A stretch of DNA of 64,000 nucleotides. It comes from Scleroderma bovista. Taxonomy: Eukaryota; Basidiomycota; Agaricomycetes; Boletales; Sclerodermataceae. The notes beneath the pieces were generated by a model, which saw only the letters and a program-made list of their open reading frames with translations, ran no database searches and was not told where the DNA came from. Below, in pieces: positions 37,532 to 50,242 of this stretch (its first letter is position 1; each line of letters begins with the position of its first letter). The stretch lies in NCBI GenBank assembly GCA_037178675.1, contig JAYMGJ010000751.1, positions 17,188-81,187 on the forward strand, written 5' to 3'. Position numbers and translations under genes: made by a program.

Positions 37532-38237
37532 TCTGCGGAGACATAACCTAACCGGAAGAAGGCAAATTTAGAAGATGATCCAGGACCTGGAGTAATGGGC
37601 GGTAGAACAACGCCGCAGAGTCACGCGTTACATGCGCCGAAGTTTCTCCTGCAACCATAAGACCTGGTAAGCATATAGCGACCTGCAATTCATTCTTATC
37701 GATACAAATCGCCGCTGAATCTAGTCGCGGAAGAGGGTCTCCATTTTCCCCGCCGCAAGAGCACAGTTCATAAGAACGGGTCTTGACGGTCGGCTTACCC
37801 CCATTAAGGATGAAACCACATGATGCAGTGGATGCGCTGGGTGGTCATGAGGTACGTACTAGGACACTAAACTCGAAGCTGCCTGGTGCCTGCGAAGATA
37901 GGCTTCTGAACGCCGTATATTAATAGTCCTGATGGATTTGAGGACAGCAGAACATACAAGGTGGTCAAAGATACCACCCTGATCATTAGTTTGTCAGAAA
38001 ATGGTTGGACATCCATACCGCACTCCTCGTGCACTAAGTCAGTTTCTGGTCCTGGCCGATATTAGTGCACAGGAAATCGAGGCCGTGTCCGCCCGCACAA
38101 GAAAGAAGCCTGAATATATCCCGACCAACTTACGAGTTGTGTTTCGAATATTCATGATAAGGGGAAAGGACAGCGTGAACATATATTATTGTCATGCTGA
38201 GGCGACCAATCAGCCTTGTACAAAAAAGCGGCGGAAG
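37532..38237. other. Intergenic stretch without a recognised gene
   Basis: One plus-strand frame (38001-38384) overlaps the 3' end of TFIIIA on the other strand and has no family motif. Nothing else is supported. Confidence 0.4.
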
Positions 38238-39936
38238 TTATACTGCCTGCGCCAGTTTTTGTGCGCGCACCCATTGGTCTACCTTTCCTTTATCAACCAG
38301 CACTCCGTGCTCAGCCTTGAGATGACGCCGGAGATCGTATGCACGGGTCAGGACATGTTCACATGTCTTGCCCGAAGATGTTGAAGGGATCATGGAACCT
38401 GATGGAGATGCGAGTAGATCCTCTATGTGGGGGTACGGACAACGGAGGGATTTCAGGTTCTGCGAACGATGGATATATGCCTTGCCTGTGATTTCTTCTA
38501 TATCTAGGTCCACCCCTGTGGCAGCGCCAGGATCGGTGGTCTCCTCATCCGAATGGGATTGTGAATCCTTTGAGGTATGGATTTTCGCTAGATGTCGCTC
38601 TAGAAGGTGCCTGTATCCAAACGCACTCTCGCAATGGAGGTGTGGGCAGACGTGGTTACGCTGGCCAAGGTGTATGACGTTGTGATGCGTCGTGAGAGCT
38701 CTTTTCTGTGAAGCAACGTGTCACTGTGAAGCACCGAAAATTCTGAGACCGAAAGTGATTTACCGACTTGAAATCCTTTCCACAGTTAGGATAGTCACAT
38801 TTCCAATCGCGACCGAGTTCGCCACCCCTCCGGCGTTTGAGTGCACGAGACAATTCTCCGTCACTTTCCCCATCGCCCTGTCTAGGAGTCTCAGCTTCTC
38901 GTTGCTCGTGAAGTTTGAGATGGGCGCGGAGGTTGTGAAGCGAGGCAAAAGTCCGACCGTTGCACGACTCATGTACGCATGTCGGGGGGTGGGCGGTGCG
39001 TACATGGGCTTGAAGGCCAGTCCAAGTCTCGAAATAGACGGGATCACTGCTTGTAGTGGGGAGACAGTTTGGGTGCGAACATGTATAGCGCTTGTCTAGA
39101 TGAATTTTGGTTTGGAGGCTGATGCAGAAACAACACAGGGGCGCACCTTCGTGTGTCTTCAGATGCCCCCGTAATTTTTGATTTGTAGAAAAGGATTTGC
39201 TGCATGACGGATGTGAGCAAATGTAGGGCTTTGTTCCTGGCAGGGAATGCGCTCCACAGATGTGAGCACGCAGCTGGTGGTGCTTCGCAAAGGCTTCTTC
39301 GCAACCGCCCTCCGTGCACTACGAAGACATTCACTCAGAGCACCAACATCCTAAGTTTGCGTACTCACTATGTAAGACTTCTCTCCTCTATGGGTACTTT
39401 CATGTATATGAAGGTGTTGCAAGGTCCAGAACCGTTTCGTGCAACCTGGAAGCTCGGTGCAAACGTGCGGCTTTTTGGACTCGGGAAGATGGCTTCTATT
39501 GTGAGCGTGCAGGTGTGTCTCACGCAGGTAAGACTTTCCACACTCTTCGCAAACAAAAGGGCGCTGAGATGCTCTTCGCTTAATCGAGTACGCGGCATGG
39601 ATGCGTATAATGTCTTACCTCCCCTGTATGCGATCGATAATGCTCTGACAACCGAGACGGCTTTGAATAAGACTTGGAACATCCGGAATATGTACAAGGA
39701 TATCGTGCTTTTCGCCCAGCTCCGACGGAAGGTCCAGGCGGCAGATCAGAAGTGGGCGTTCTGGTTGGTGGTTCTGCAACGGTCCCTGCATCAGATTCCG
39801 CATCACTACCTTGCGTGTACGCGCTGCCGCTACCCTCTGAAGGTGCTGGACTGGAGGAGAGCCTCAGAACCAAGGATAAGCTCCTAAATCTCCGCTTCCC
39901 GAGAACAGTCGTCGAGAGTGTCGGACTTGTTGCCAT
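38238..39936 (-). CDS. Transcription factor IIIA (C2H2 zinc-finger array)
   Basis: Binds the internal control region of 5S rRNA genes, and 5S rRNA, for RNA polymerase III. After a Ser-rich acidic leader the fingers run CTYSGCSKSYSKPSRLSEHYRSH, then C-EECGKSYLRETHLHAHNRSH, CTELPGCTKRFWTLQHLHIHESTH, EAFAKHHQLRAHIC, CSHPSCSKSFSTNQKLRGHLKTH, C-SHPNCLPTTSS-YFETWTGLQAHVRTAH, CVHESCNGRTFASLHNLRAHLKLH, CDYPNCGKDFKSVNHF and CPHLHCESAFGYRHLLERHLAKIH. Nine fingers with irregular spacing is the TFIIIA pattern. A linker and the C-terminal CEHVLTRAYDLRRHLKAEHGV, with KGKVDQWVRAQK, match fungal orthologues. Several introns separate the fingers. The start MATSPTLSTTVLGKRRF at 39936 is the first in the frame. 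Confidence 0.88.
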
Positions 39937-40157
39937 TCCAGTTGACTGATTCCTCTCCCGGGGTTTGGATTTTTGTCTCCACTGGGCAGACCAAAGGCTC
40001 GAAGGAAGGCTGTTCTTTCTCCTCGACTTTGTAGATAATGGGGGATCGAACGATCGAAACTTTACATTACATCATACATACACTCAACTGCCAAAACTAA
40101 AGCGCGACGAGAGCAAAGTTCAAAAGAAAACATACAATTCTTGTACGTGCCGCTGTC

Positions 40158-40853
40158 TCAAGCTACTTGCATTCTCTGTTTCAATTCGACCAGATTGATG
40201 ATTCCCACTCCCGTCGCCTTCATCTCTTCGTATTCTTTACCTCCTTCGGAAACGCTGCGCACCCCATCAGTGACAACGAAGGTATTGAATCCAGCCTTGG
40301 CTGCGTCAATGGCAGTTGCCTTCACACAAAAGTCACCGGCCACGCCGACAACGTAGACATCCTTCACTTTGCGCCGATGCAGATTGTCCTCGAGGTCGGT
40401 GGACAAGAGATTCCATGGGTCTTTGAATGCTGAGTAGCACTCTACCCCAAGATGTGTCCCTTTCAGAACAATATCGAATCTGCCATCGACTTTCAGACCG
40501 GGTATGATCTCTATGCCCGGTGTCCCTTGGACACAGTGGTCCGGCCAAAGCGTCTGTCCCAGTCCCCTCTCCTTTATCTTTTCCACGTCTCCTCCAGTCT
40601 GTCGGACGAGATCCTCCGGTGGATAGATAGTGGTGTTGTCAAATGGCTGTTTTCCATGTGTAGATGCGAAGGAAATGTGTCCCGGAGGGTGAGAGTCTTT
40701 GGAGGCAACGCGGTAGGAAAAAGGGAGATCGATGATCTCGTTGATGGGCTCGAGGAGCGCCGTCGCCCCGGGAACGGCGAGACTTCCAGTAACGAAGTCC
40801 ACTTGCATGTCGATAATGAGAAGCGCGGCGCCGGGGATAACTTTGTCGGTCAT
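40158..40853 (-). CDS. PNC1: Nicotinamidase (isochorismatase family)
   Basis: Deamidates nicotinamide to nicotinate in the NAD salvage pathway and removes a sirtuin inhibitor. A single exon of 231 residues. The catalytic Asp is in ALLIIDMQVDF, the metal ligands are in SKDSHPPGHISF, the Lys is in IVLKGT with ECYSAF following, and the nucleophilic Cys is in VVGVAGDFCVKATAIDA. TLWPDHCVQGTPG is also diagnostic. The frame is open for 45 codons upstream, but MTDKVIPGAALLIIDMQ fits the family start, so I chose 40853. It is divergent from the acyltransferase gene, 217 bp away. Confidence 0.93.
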   Translation of the reverse strand: MTDKVIPGAALLIIDMQVDFVTGSLAVPGATALLEPINEIIDLPFSYRVASKDSHPPGHISFASTHGKQPFDNTTIYPPEDLVRQTGGDVEKIKERGLGQTLWPDHCVQGTPGIEIIPGLKVDGRFDIVLKGTHLGVECYSAFKDPWNLLSTDLEDNLHRRKVKDVYVVGVAGDFCVKATAIDAAKAGFNTFVVTDGVRSVSEGGKEYEEMKATGVGIINLVELKQRMQVA

Positions 40854-41070
40854 CGTAGATCGTGTAGCAATGGAGCGCTGGTCGATTTGGGTGTCATATC
40901 TGTGTTGTCTTGATGTTGTCTTGATTCTTGTCAGTAAACACCACGTCGGATCATACGAATCCACAGTGGATACGAGTAACGACAACATACGAGCTCTACA
41001 TAAACGCTTACTGTTGTCTTCATCACTTGCAAGCCCCCGTTAAAGGCTTCCTGGTGCCAGAGAACGGACC
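40854..41070. promoter_or_regulatory. Divergent promoter between nicotinamidase and acyltransferase
   Basis: The two start codons face away from each other across 217 bp, so this interval must hold both promoters. I see no diagnostic operator sequence. The pairing of NAD salvage with lipid storage is probably accidental. Confidence 0.45.
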
Positions 41071-44000
41071 ATGACCTTGTCGAAACGCACGAAATTTTGG
41101 ACACGCCACGACGAGTCCGGTTCCACGACACAATCTGATCACGAAGACGATGTTCAATATGCCACTGGTGACAACGAGCTACTCGTGGATGCTGTGCACG
41201 AAGCACAGCTCGAGATAGACCGCCAAGCAATGACGTCTGATGCACATGAAACAGTGAAGATGGTATGGACCTCTTCAACACCATTTCTGGCGTGTTTTAC
41301 TGGGAACCTGCATCATTCAGGTTCCCCATCCACGTTTCTTGTTCAAAGCGCGCTTTCTTTTTCCTCTGGGCATCATCCGTACGTCATCCATTCACCCATC
41401 CATCGGTCGTAACGTTACTGATGTGCTTCCTGTAGTCGGTGTTCTGCTAGGGTTCATTCTGATGCAACCATACGACATACAAGAGATGCATGCTCATCTT
41501 GCTCTCTTGATGGAAGAATACGATATATCATTCAAAATTCCAGAGATAGACTTGTCTGGTGTGGAAATGGAATGGCAGCGGCTCCGCGGAAACATTCCGG
41601 AATTGTGGAAACTAAACAACGATGGACGCGAATTTCAGGTTGGGGAAGCCATGAAAGCCCGTGGCTTGACCGCGCAGCATCCTGTTGTCCTCGTGCCCGG
41701 AATAGTTTCTACGGTGAGCTTCACCAACTATGTATATCACAGAACGATAGAGTTTAATTCCTGCCAGAGCCTAGAGTCGTGGTCTACCTCTCCAGAATAT
41801 CGCGCGTTTTTTCGTGAAAGGCTTTGGGGAGGTTTCAACATGATTTCCCAAGTGATGTTCAACCGTGATAAATGGATAGCTGCCATGATGCTTGATCCAG
41901 ACACAGGTCTTGATCCATTAGGGGTAAAGATCAGAGCAGCAGAAGGTATGAGTGCTGCTAGTAATTTTATGAAAGGATATTGGATATGGTATCTTATCTA
42001 ACTCTTATTCCCCTCACTGCAACTCGCTGATTGTTGATGTCAAGGGCAAAGATCATCGAGAATCTTGCAGTTGTAAATTATGATACAAATAATCTCTACC
42101 TTGCACCATACGATTGGAGGCTGTCAATGTGGAACCTCGAAGAACGCGATGGTTATTTCTCTCGATTGAAGGCAACAATCGAGGGGTTGAAGTAAGCAAG
42201 TCGCAAACTTGGAGTGTTCTATCGTTCACTGACCTGGTTCGTTCACAGGAAACGTCAGAAGAAGAGGGTAGTGATAGCTGCACACTCTATGGGTTCTACA
42301 GTGCGTCCACTTCTTGTTCGTTCAGCAGGAGGGGCTAAGCCAAGAGTCATTTCAGGTTGTATTGGTGAGGATATCCTTATTTGCCTGTTCCAGATTCTCA
42401 TTAAGAACCTTAGTATTTGTTGGTGTTTTTTTGTGCTATGATGCATCTCGCTAGCTAGCTGATCGCACTGGAATAGCTTTAAGTGGGTAGAATCTCCCGA
42501 GCACGGTGGTGGTGGACCAGATTGGGTCGAAGTATGCTTAAACGTCGAAAGATTCATCATGATTTTTACTTATTTCACAGAACCACATCGAAACATTTAT
42601 TAGTATTGCCGGGACACATTTAGTACGTGTTGCATCTCCTTGACTGATCATGACCTCATTTGCACAGGGTGTGGTGAGTGAGCATGGATCCGTTTGAGGT
42701 TGCTGTAGCCCACCTGTATGGTTTTTAGACAAAGGCCATGTCTGCATTTCTTTCCGGTGAGATGAAAGATACTGTACAGATGAACCCCGCCGGGGCTTAT
42801 GGTAAGTTGGCGCTGTACTACCCATCGGAGTAGATACTTACATCCTTGGCGTGGAGTCCTTGAACGCTTCTTCTCTAGAAAGGAGCGCCGAAAACTTTTT
42901 CGGAGCTGGGCCGGAAGTGCAAGCATGTGGATTAAGGTATTGTTATTTCGCACTATCGGGATTTGCAAATGATACTTTGCATCGCAGGGTGGCACAGCGG
43001 TGTGGGGAAACGGGAGCTGGGCGCCGGATGACGCGCCAAATTCGATGCACACGCACGGTCAATTGTTTGCATTCCGACCAGCGAGTGTAAATGCATATGC
43101 AAGTGAAGACGCTAGCAGCGATGATTTGGTACCGCTGAAGAATATGACTGCGACGGATGCAGGCGCTTGGATCCTTCAGCAGACTCCACCGAGTTTCCAG
43201 GCAAGTTAACTCGCCCTCTGTCATTTGTGGCAGGAGTGTAGCTGATGGTGTGTTTGGTATGATTTAATATTCAGAAAATGATGGCAACGAACTATTCGTT
43301 CGGAATTGAACGTGATGACGAAGTCCTCAAGAAGAATGATTTGAATCACAGGAAATGGACGAATCCACTGGAGATCAGGTACGTACCCATCTACCCTTTT
43401 TCTTCATGCAAGAGATCGCTATTTATATGCCACCCACCCTGGAGACTGCCCGATGCTCCGACTACAAGATTCATCTGTGTGTACGGTCAGGGGAAGGAAA
43501 CTGAGGTATGTGTGGTTTAAGTATCGTATTGTACCACTAACTTCCTGCTCGATTTCCCAGAGGTCCTATTGGTTGGTCGCTCCATAGAAACGTTAACGAT
43601 CCCTATTAATCGGTATATCTGTCTTCTTTTGTAGGTATGTACATGGCCCACATGAATACGATGGATCGTTTTTGGATGATCGGGATGGGGCCACATGTTC
43701 GGAGCCTGCTGTTGGGACATGCAACGTCCCAAGTGGGGGTCCCAATGTCCCGCTATTGCGATCCAGCTGGATAGACGCCGAACATACGGATGAAAGCGTG
43801 ATGCCTAAGGTGGACCGGTTTACAGCTGCTGCTCATCGTTGTTTCTTATCCTACTGTTCACAGGTGCGTAACGGTGTGAAGATGGGCGATGGAGATGGGA
43901 CAGTCAGCCTTTTGAGCCTTGGTGCGATGTGCGTTGAGGGATGGAAGCGCAACCGGTGGAATCCGGGCGGAATCAAGATCACGACTGTCGAGGTACTTTG

Positions 44001-44242
44001 CATAAAAGGGTTTGTCATTGTGATTTTGTTTGACAAACATGTCTCTATTATAGCTCCCCCACCGTCCCGTGCCAAACATCCCACGTGGCGGCGCAAACAC
44101 AAGTGACCACGTTGATATCCTGGGATCTACCGGCGTGAACGAGCTCATATTGAAGGTCGCGACAGGGGTCGGGAACGAAGTTGAGGATCATTTTGAATCT
44201 AGGATCCGAGAATATGCGAAGAGGGTGCAGTGGGATGGATGA
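41071..44242 (+). CDS. Phospholipid:diacylglycerol acyltransferase (LRO1 type)
   Basis: Transfers an acyl group from phospholipid to diacylglycerol to form storage triacylglycerol at the ER. A charged cytosolic N-terminus (MTLSKRTKFWTRHDE) is followed by a hydrophobic segment around RFLFPLGI and VGVLLGFILM. Conserved blocks are HPVVLVPGIVST, LESW, AFFRERLWG, LDPDTGLDPLGVKIRAAEG, YLAPYDWRLS, the serine nucleophile in VVIAAHSMGST, FKWVESP, ISIAGTHLG, WGNGSWAPDDAPNS, the catalytic Asp in MGDGDGTVSLLSLG and His in DHVDILGS. Many short introns. The stop TGA is at 44240-44242. The yeast orthologue is about 660 residues, and this gene is comparable. Confidence 0.92.
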
Positions 44243-44555
44243 CACCAACGTTGGTGTTATGTGGTGGTATCGATCTATTTGAGTTGCGTACGGGTGAGCT
44301 TCATGATATCTTCTCGGGATTGTGCTGACCATCCACCCCCACCCACTTACTTAAGTAGAATCTCTTACGCTAGAAAACGGGATAATAGTGTACATGTGCA
44401 CCTTTAGCCTTGGGTATTACAGCATTTTGATAGGTGTTTAAATGGGATTTGTTTCCCTTTCAAATTTTGTACTTCGAGTGGCTACTTACAAAATGGTAGA
44501 CCGTTTACCTACTTACATAAAGAGACGCGTTTCATATCCTCTCGACGCCTTTGCG

Positions 44556-45562
44556 ATGTCGACGGTCGTCAAACGTATGCGTAAACCTCGGGAGCGACCT
44601 GCTAATTACACTCGGCCAAAAAAACGACAGCAGACAAGCCCCTCGGACAATAATGCTCCTGCTACACGCACCCCGCGCCAGAACCTCACGCTCGCTGATT
44701 GGTTGACAGTCTATGCTTTCATTGACTCTCACCCGGATGTATCTCAATCTGAGGTGGTCAGACACTTCAGCACGCTCAGGACTGGTGCCCTGATTTTCGA
44801 GCAATCGACCTTATCGCGCAAGTTACGAGACCGAGCCAAAATGGAGGCGCGGGTGAACGACAACCCTGCTGCGCTGTCATCAAAGCGTCCCCGGATCGTT
44901 ACGCGGCCCGACGTTGAGCGTGCATTAGTTCTTTGGGTGCAGCACATGGAAGGCGAGGGGCAAACAGTCTCGGGCCCAATGTTGCGTGAGAAGCGCAAAC
45001 AGTTTGAGGATGAGTTCGAGGTTCCAGAACGGGAACGCCTTTTCGGAGATGGTTGGCTCCACAGCTTCCGCAAGACTTACAGAGTCCATGAGAACTCGGG
45101 GCGCGGAGAAGCAGATTCCGTAGAACCTGTTGTTGGAGTTAATGATGAGACACCTCAGGTGTCACCATTGTAAGTTTCCTCCTTTCAGTACATAAGTCTG
45201 CATCGATTTAATGGCATTACAGTCCACCTCCAACGGCTCAAGTCACCGAATCTTGCGTGAGCACAAAAGAGATCGTTGATCAAGTCCGCCAGGAAATCGC
45301 AGTTGCAAGTAGCAGCCATGCAACCGCTTTCGCGGAAAGAGAAGTTGCACATACCGTGGACGCGTCAGGACCTTCGCTGTCGCGCGTCGACGTTATTCGC
45401 CTATGCCAGCAACTTGCCTCTACTTGTATGCATTACTGCGAGGACACTCAACTTTCACTCGAATTGTTTCAACTGTTGAACCGATATTGTACTGCTCTAC
45501 GTCAGGAGGAGCTCCATAATTCCAGACAGACCACTTTAGATCAATATTTCACTGTAGGATAA
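44556..45562 (+). CDS. CENP-B/pogo-type HTH protein without transposase core
   Basis: Exons 44556-45169 and 45223-45562 give 317 residues. The N-terminal half has two DNA-binding modules typical of pogo/Tigger transposases and CENP-B: LTLADWLTVYAFIDSHPDVS with EVVRHF and QSTLSRKLRDR, then the CENP-B HTH pattern RPDVERALVLWVQHMEGEGQ, VSGPMLREKRKQFEDEF and GDGWLHSFRKTYRVHE. The DDE superfamily domain that should follow is absent. Instead there is a helical region with cysteines and the ending SRQTTLDQYFTVG. The frame is open and spliced normally, which suggests a domesticated regulator or a solo DNA-binding derivative. The start MSTVVKRMRKPRERP was chosen because the codons before it look non-coding. 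The target DNA is unknown. Confidence 0.75.
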
Positions 45563-46057
45563 CGACTTTCAGAATGTCTTATACTTCGATCCCAATGACA
45601 TCATGTACATAGTAAACGTTCAACCATTTCTTTACTGGAAGACATTGGATACTTACGTCACGTGAACAAGTTTGTCCCTATCTTATCTGCTCTCCAAGTT
45701 TATTTACCTGAATATCTATCCTACTTGTTGTAATTTCTTTTTCTTTTTCCTTTTTGTATGTTTGCCTCTCTTTGTGCCAGCGAGGTCTTGTTGACCTGAG
45801 CTTTGTCGTAGCGTAGTCGGCCGTAATCTCAGTTCATTTCATTTCTTCTCATTTCCGTCATAGTAAAGGCTGGCCCACCGCAGACACCCTCAAGCTCAAG
45901 ACCTCATGTACACACGGCCACCTACGCATGGCTTGCCATGCTGCAGACGGCGTTCGGAACTTAAAATCAAGGTACATCGTGCTGCGGTCGTGCTGCTGAG
46001 TCGCTATCAATCGCCAGCTTGTTACTCGCTCTTCGTTGGTCAACCAAAGAGTTCAAG

Positions 46058-49000
46058 ATGTCGCATATGCTGTATTGGCCAGGTCGAACGTTCTTTTATC
46101 CACTTGGAAATACGTCCGCCGTCTGTCTGACTGAAAATTTACCCCCCGAGAACAACGCAGATGTGTTACTCCTTGGATGTGGAGACCCGAGGCACATCCT
46201 GTACACTGTTTATGCTGATGCAACACTTTCAGGAGCTGGTAGGCAGCTTGAAACTTGTCTATCCTGTATGCGCCTAACCCATCTAACAGGGCCTCGTAAG
46301 CTCGATGTTACCTGCTGTGACATGGAAGCTGCAGTTCTTGGTACGTACTAGCACATAGGCGGTGTCACTCTTATTGACTCCATATTTTGTACTAGCACGC
46401 AACACGTTGCTTTTTACGCTCTTAGCGGATGATGGTGCTGAGAAGAGGCTTTCTAGCATCTGGAATATTTTTTATCATATGATGCTTGACAAGGATTCCC
46501 TCTCATTGCTCATCGAACAATGTCGTAAACTCGTGCCACTTGCACAAAACATGAAGACGTGGAGACAAGGCCCATATTCTCATGCCATCACCATGTGCGA
46601 TGACGCCACCCTTTCTGACATCCAGCGGTTCTGGAAGTTGTGGCTTGGGACTGCCCGCTTCAACGCGCGGCAGGCTAAACGCTTTACGAAGGACTTCCAG
46701 GATGGACTCAAGAATATTCGACCGCACACTTTCGTTTTTACATCGATGCGTTCAGCTGGGCCTCTTGCTCCAGTCACACTGAAAGCCGCGACAGAGCAGT
46801 TCCAGCGCTTTTGGACATCTGGAGTCACGGATAATGGCATTCAGGCTGCAAAGCCTGCTACTAATGTGAACCCCACCTTTGCATTCTCTGCGTCTGGAGA
46901 CAAGATTTCTGTGCACTATGGCACAGATCCTATCTTGGGCTTTCATCTTGCCGAAACTCTTGCCTCTTCAGGTTGTGCTCTCTCCGATGAGAGTGCCACT
47001 ATAGTCTTCAAGATGGTGCAGGCTGCGCGCCATCAATTCGATGCGTGGTGCAAAGCTGTCATAGGACGCATCCGGCACACGAGTGCTTCGTCAGCATCCC
47101 TTGTTGTACGGATGTATGCTGGAGAAGCACTTGCGTTCTGTCAGGCGCTCCATTCCATAGGCATTAGCTCTCAGCCACATACTCCGACCTTTGTTGCTCC
47201 ATGGAAGCGATCGGTTGTGCAACTTGATAAAACAGCATATGGGTTACAGGCTGTATCCCCAGCCCCGACCTCATTCAATGTGATCGATACGTCCAACTTG
47301 TTTGATCATCTTGGATTGCACAACCTACTCATTGTCACTGTTCCCCTTCTTCGTAACTCGCCCTCGTCGACGCTGTATACCGAAACTTTGTTCACGCCAG
47401 GAGAGTCAGTTATGAAGGGTATCTTGACACACATGTGTGGCGACCCGGCGACCATCTCACTCCTCCTAGGAGTCGTTCCCACAACTTATGTCTCCCATTT
47501 TACGACACGGTCTAACATGTCCGACACCCTTATGCGTGACATGCCTGGTGGTCTTAAAACCCAGTATCATGAACGCCTTGCTTGGAAATCTGTCGATCAT
47601 GGATATGCAGTGGAACCTTCATTGAAAGAGTACATTCTATTCGCACCAGAACAGCTCGCCAAAACACTGTTCGAAATTTACCTGCAGATGTTCTCGCATG
47701 AGAACCTTCCAAAACGGTTGGATATGACGCATCTTTCTAAGGATGAGAAGCTTCACAAGATCCAGTCATCAGGGCTACTTCACTACACACGTCGAAGCTT
47801 TGCGCTATTGCTCGCACACGTCCAAAAGAGAGTCCAGTGTGACTGGGACAAAGTCATCCACATCTTAGAAGGATTAGTGTTGAATGATCGAACGCTTATC
47901 ACCGGGTCGAACTTTTACCAAGAGCTGGCTTGCCATTTACATCTTTCTGGCTTCACTATTCCCTGGCTATCTCCCGCGAAGGTGCAGGAAATCCGTGCAC
48001 GAGAGGTCTCTCCCGTTTTCCGAGATTGGAGCACGGTTCCTCAAGTTATCACCGTGGCCCTTGTAGTTCCACGCCACGCCATTGCCAATGTACAGTCTGA
48101 ACTCTCAGCAGTTGGCACGCCCATTTTGCAATGTGAAATACGATCTGGAATTACTCACAACGCCTTCGCATGCATCTCAGCATCTTTCGGTAAACTGGCA
48201 ATATCTGGTCAAGGCCAGAACAAGACTGCAGTAATTACGGAGGATAGTGCAGGGATACATGGTACATCCCCGATGGTTGTTTCTTTCCCCATTCTAGCGC
48301 CTATTCTCATCCTTACCTCCGGTGGCACCGTTGGACTCGCCGTCCGCTCGACGATGTCTACTATGCCACTGATCATAAAATTGGGGCTGGGACTGGGCAT
48401 ATTCAAGGCTCTGCTTACCGATGAACGATATGTTCACGTCCTTGCCAAGGCTCCAACAACCAATATCAGTGCAGCCAACGGTGCGGCCTCGCCCATTACC
48501 CATGGAGGGTCTGATAGTGCGGTTGAGCACCATCCAATCTATGTGGAGATGGATGACTCTAATACGCGAGTCCAGTCACTCACTTCGCATATCAATATCA
48601 CAGATACTGCAGAACAAGCCTCGCTTGTTGAAGGATGCACCGTTCGCACCACGCAGTTGACCGCAAATCAGGCCATCCTGCACATCGAGAACCATCAGCA
48701 GATTGTCGCTTTCCCCCTTCCAGTGGACGCACTGAATGCCAAACTCCGTGTTGCACGGAAATCAAAGTATGTCGAGGTCAGTGTCAGGATTTCGTTTCTG
48801 GTGTCATATTTTTTGACATCACAACAGATAGTAGCACCGATGACGTTGACATTGGATGTCGAAGGAGAGCGCGATATCACCAAGTACTTCAGAATGACAA
48901 TTGTTAGGGGCATTCCGACACTCTGGAACGTCCATTATTTGAATTTGGATCGATGTCCCTCGTTCAAGCTCTCCAAGGATCCCAAGGCGTTCGATTGGTT

Positions 49001-49901
49001 TGTTCCGCATGTGTCGCACATGGTTTCGCATCAGGAGCGTCGGGCACGTGAAAGTCGGAAAGTTGTTCCAGGAGTCGTACATGACACCTTTTTGAACGTA
49101 AAAGACTCTCTTCATGTCCTTTTCTGTTCCGCTACTGGACTGACCGGTCAGACCCACGCGGAATTTGCTTTAAGGAATCCTGCCACGGACGACATATACG
49201 CCATCATTCTCGTCACTGATTTGCGGCTCGATCTTGCGTCTCATACTATCGTAGCTGATTCGTGGGTCATACCAGGGTCGGACGACATCCATGACGGGTT
49301 AATGGGCGAGCTGAGCACCATGCTCTCTATCAAGACGGATGCAGACGAGACTAAGGCATGGAGATATCTGCTCCCGCTGTTCATTGAACGATGTCGCACG
49401 TGGGAGCACAAGTCGAACTGCGAGTACTTCGCCCAGAACGCCGCTCTGCTCTATCCAGGTGCAGGATCTGACCCGAACAAGATGCCATACTGTTCGTGTG
49501 GCATGGGTGTAGGGACGGAGGCGCTGCGCAGGCGCTATGGTGACACTGTGGCTACATATGCAACAAGGGCGGCGATCAGTCCACTGTTCTCCGTGTCGTA
49601 TTTGGAAAGGGTTGGTGCATCGGCACCTCGCCTTCGCTTTTGCACACTTACATGCACCATTCTCTTCATTGCAATATTGTTGTACTTACTACTATGCGCA
49701 TTTCGTTTAAGTTCATGTAGATTACGTACGTCTGTCAGCGCTTCAGCTCAATCTCCAATCCGACATGAGTATAAGAACAACTTACAGAGGTGTTCACATA
49801 AAGCACGCAGGAGCACGTTCTCGATCGTGACTCCAGTTAGCTGTGATATGTTACACGTTACACAGACTTTCGACGAACTGGCCAGGACATTAGTGTTTTA
49901 G
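46058..49901 (+). CDS. DUF4470 protein (MYND-associated family)
   Basis: The start MSHMLYWPGRTFFYPLGNTS and the next blocks ENNADVLLLGCGDPRHILYT, RKLDVTCCDMEAAVL and ARNTLLFTLLADD are the DUF4470 domain of large Agaricomycete proteins. Two introns lie before 46396; after that one frame runs to 49901. Near the end, RCRTWEHKSNCEYFAQNAALLYPG with CSCGMGVG resembles the Cys-rich C-terminus of these proteins. The frame includes a 51-nt stretch (48778-48828) with perfect intron ends and no stop; removing it gives KYVEIVAPMTLTLDVEG. After SYLERVGASAPRLRF the frame continues through a hydrophobic run (LTCTILFIAILLYLLLC) and a basic tail, which may be real or read-through. The role is unknown. About 1250 residues. 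Confidence 0.8.
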
Positions 49902-50242
49902 GCTGTGAAAAGCCTTGTCCTTCATTCACTTTGAACCGTTGCAACAACTCTACGTCATTACTCTCGCCTCAGGGGCTACCAAACCAAACCAACTCCCTTC
50001 GGCGCTTAAACCAACCTCTACGTACAAACGTGTTAGCTTTGGGGCGAGTTCGTTATGGCAACGTGGTGCGTTGGCTGTTCGTGTTCCTTCCCGAGCCGCA
50101 GTTGATAAATTTTCAGGATCGACATACTCTCTCTCTCCATTGTGAGTTCAGCGTGAGGAAAGGAACTCATCGTTCGTTGACGAAGTTGGATGCTACCAAT
50201 AGACCACGATCGTGTTCGTGGGGACAGTTCTAGCGATCATTT

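Noticed and set aside
37258..37560. GGTTAG and AACCTAACC near the MITE as telomere-like repeats
   Set aside because: Only one or two units on either side, outside the element ends; chance or local similarity.
39204..39887. 227-codon plus-strand frame over the TFIIIA gene
   Set aside because: Antisense shadow of the zinc-finger coding exons; no motif.
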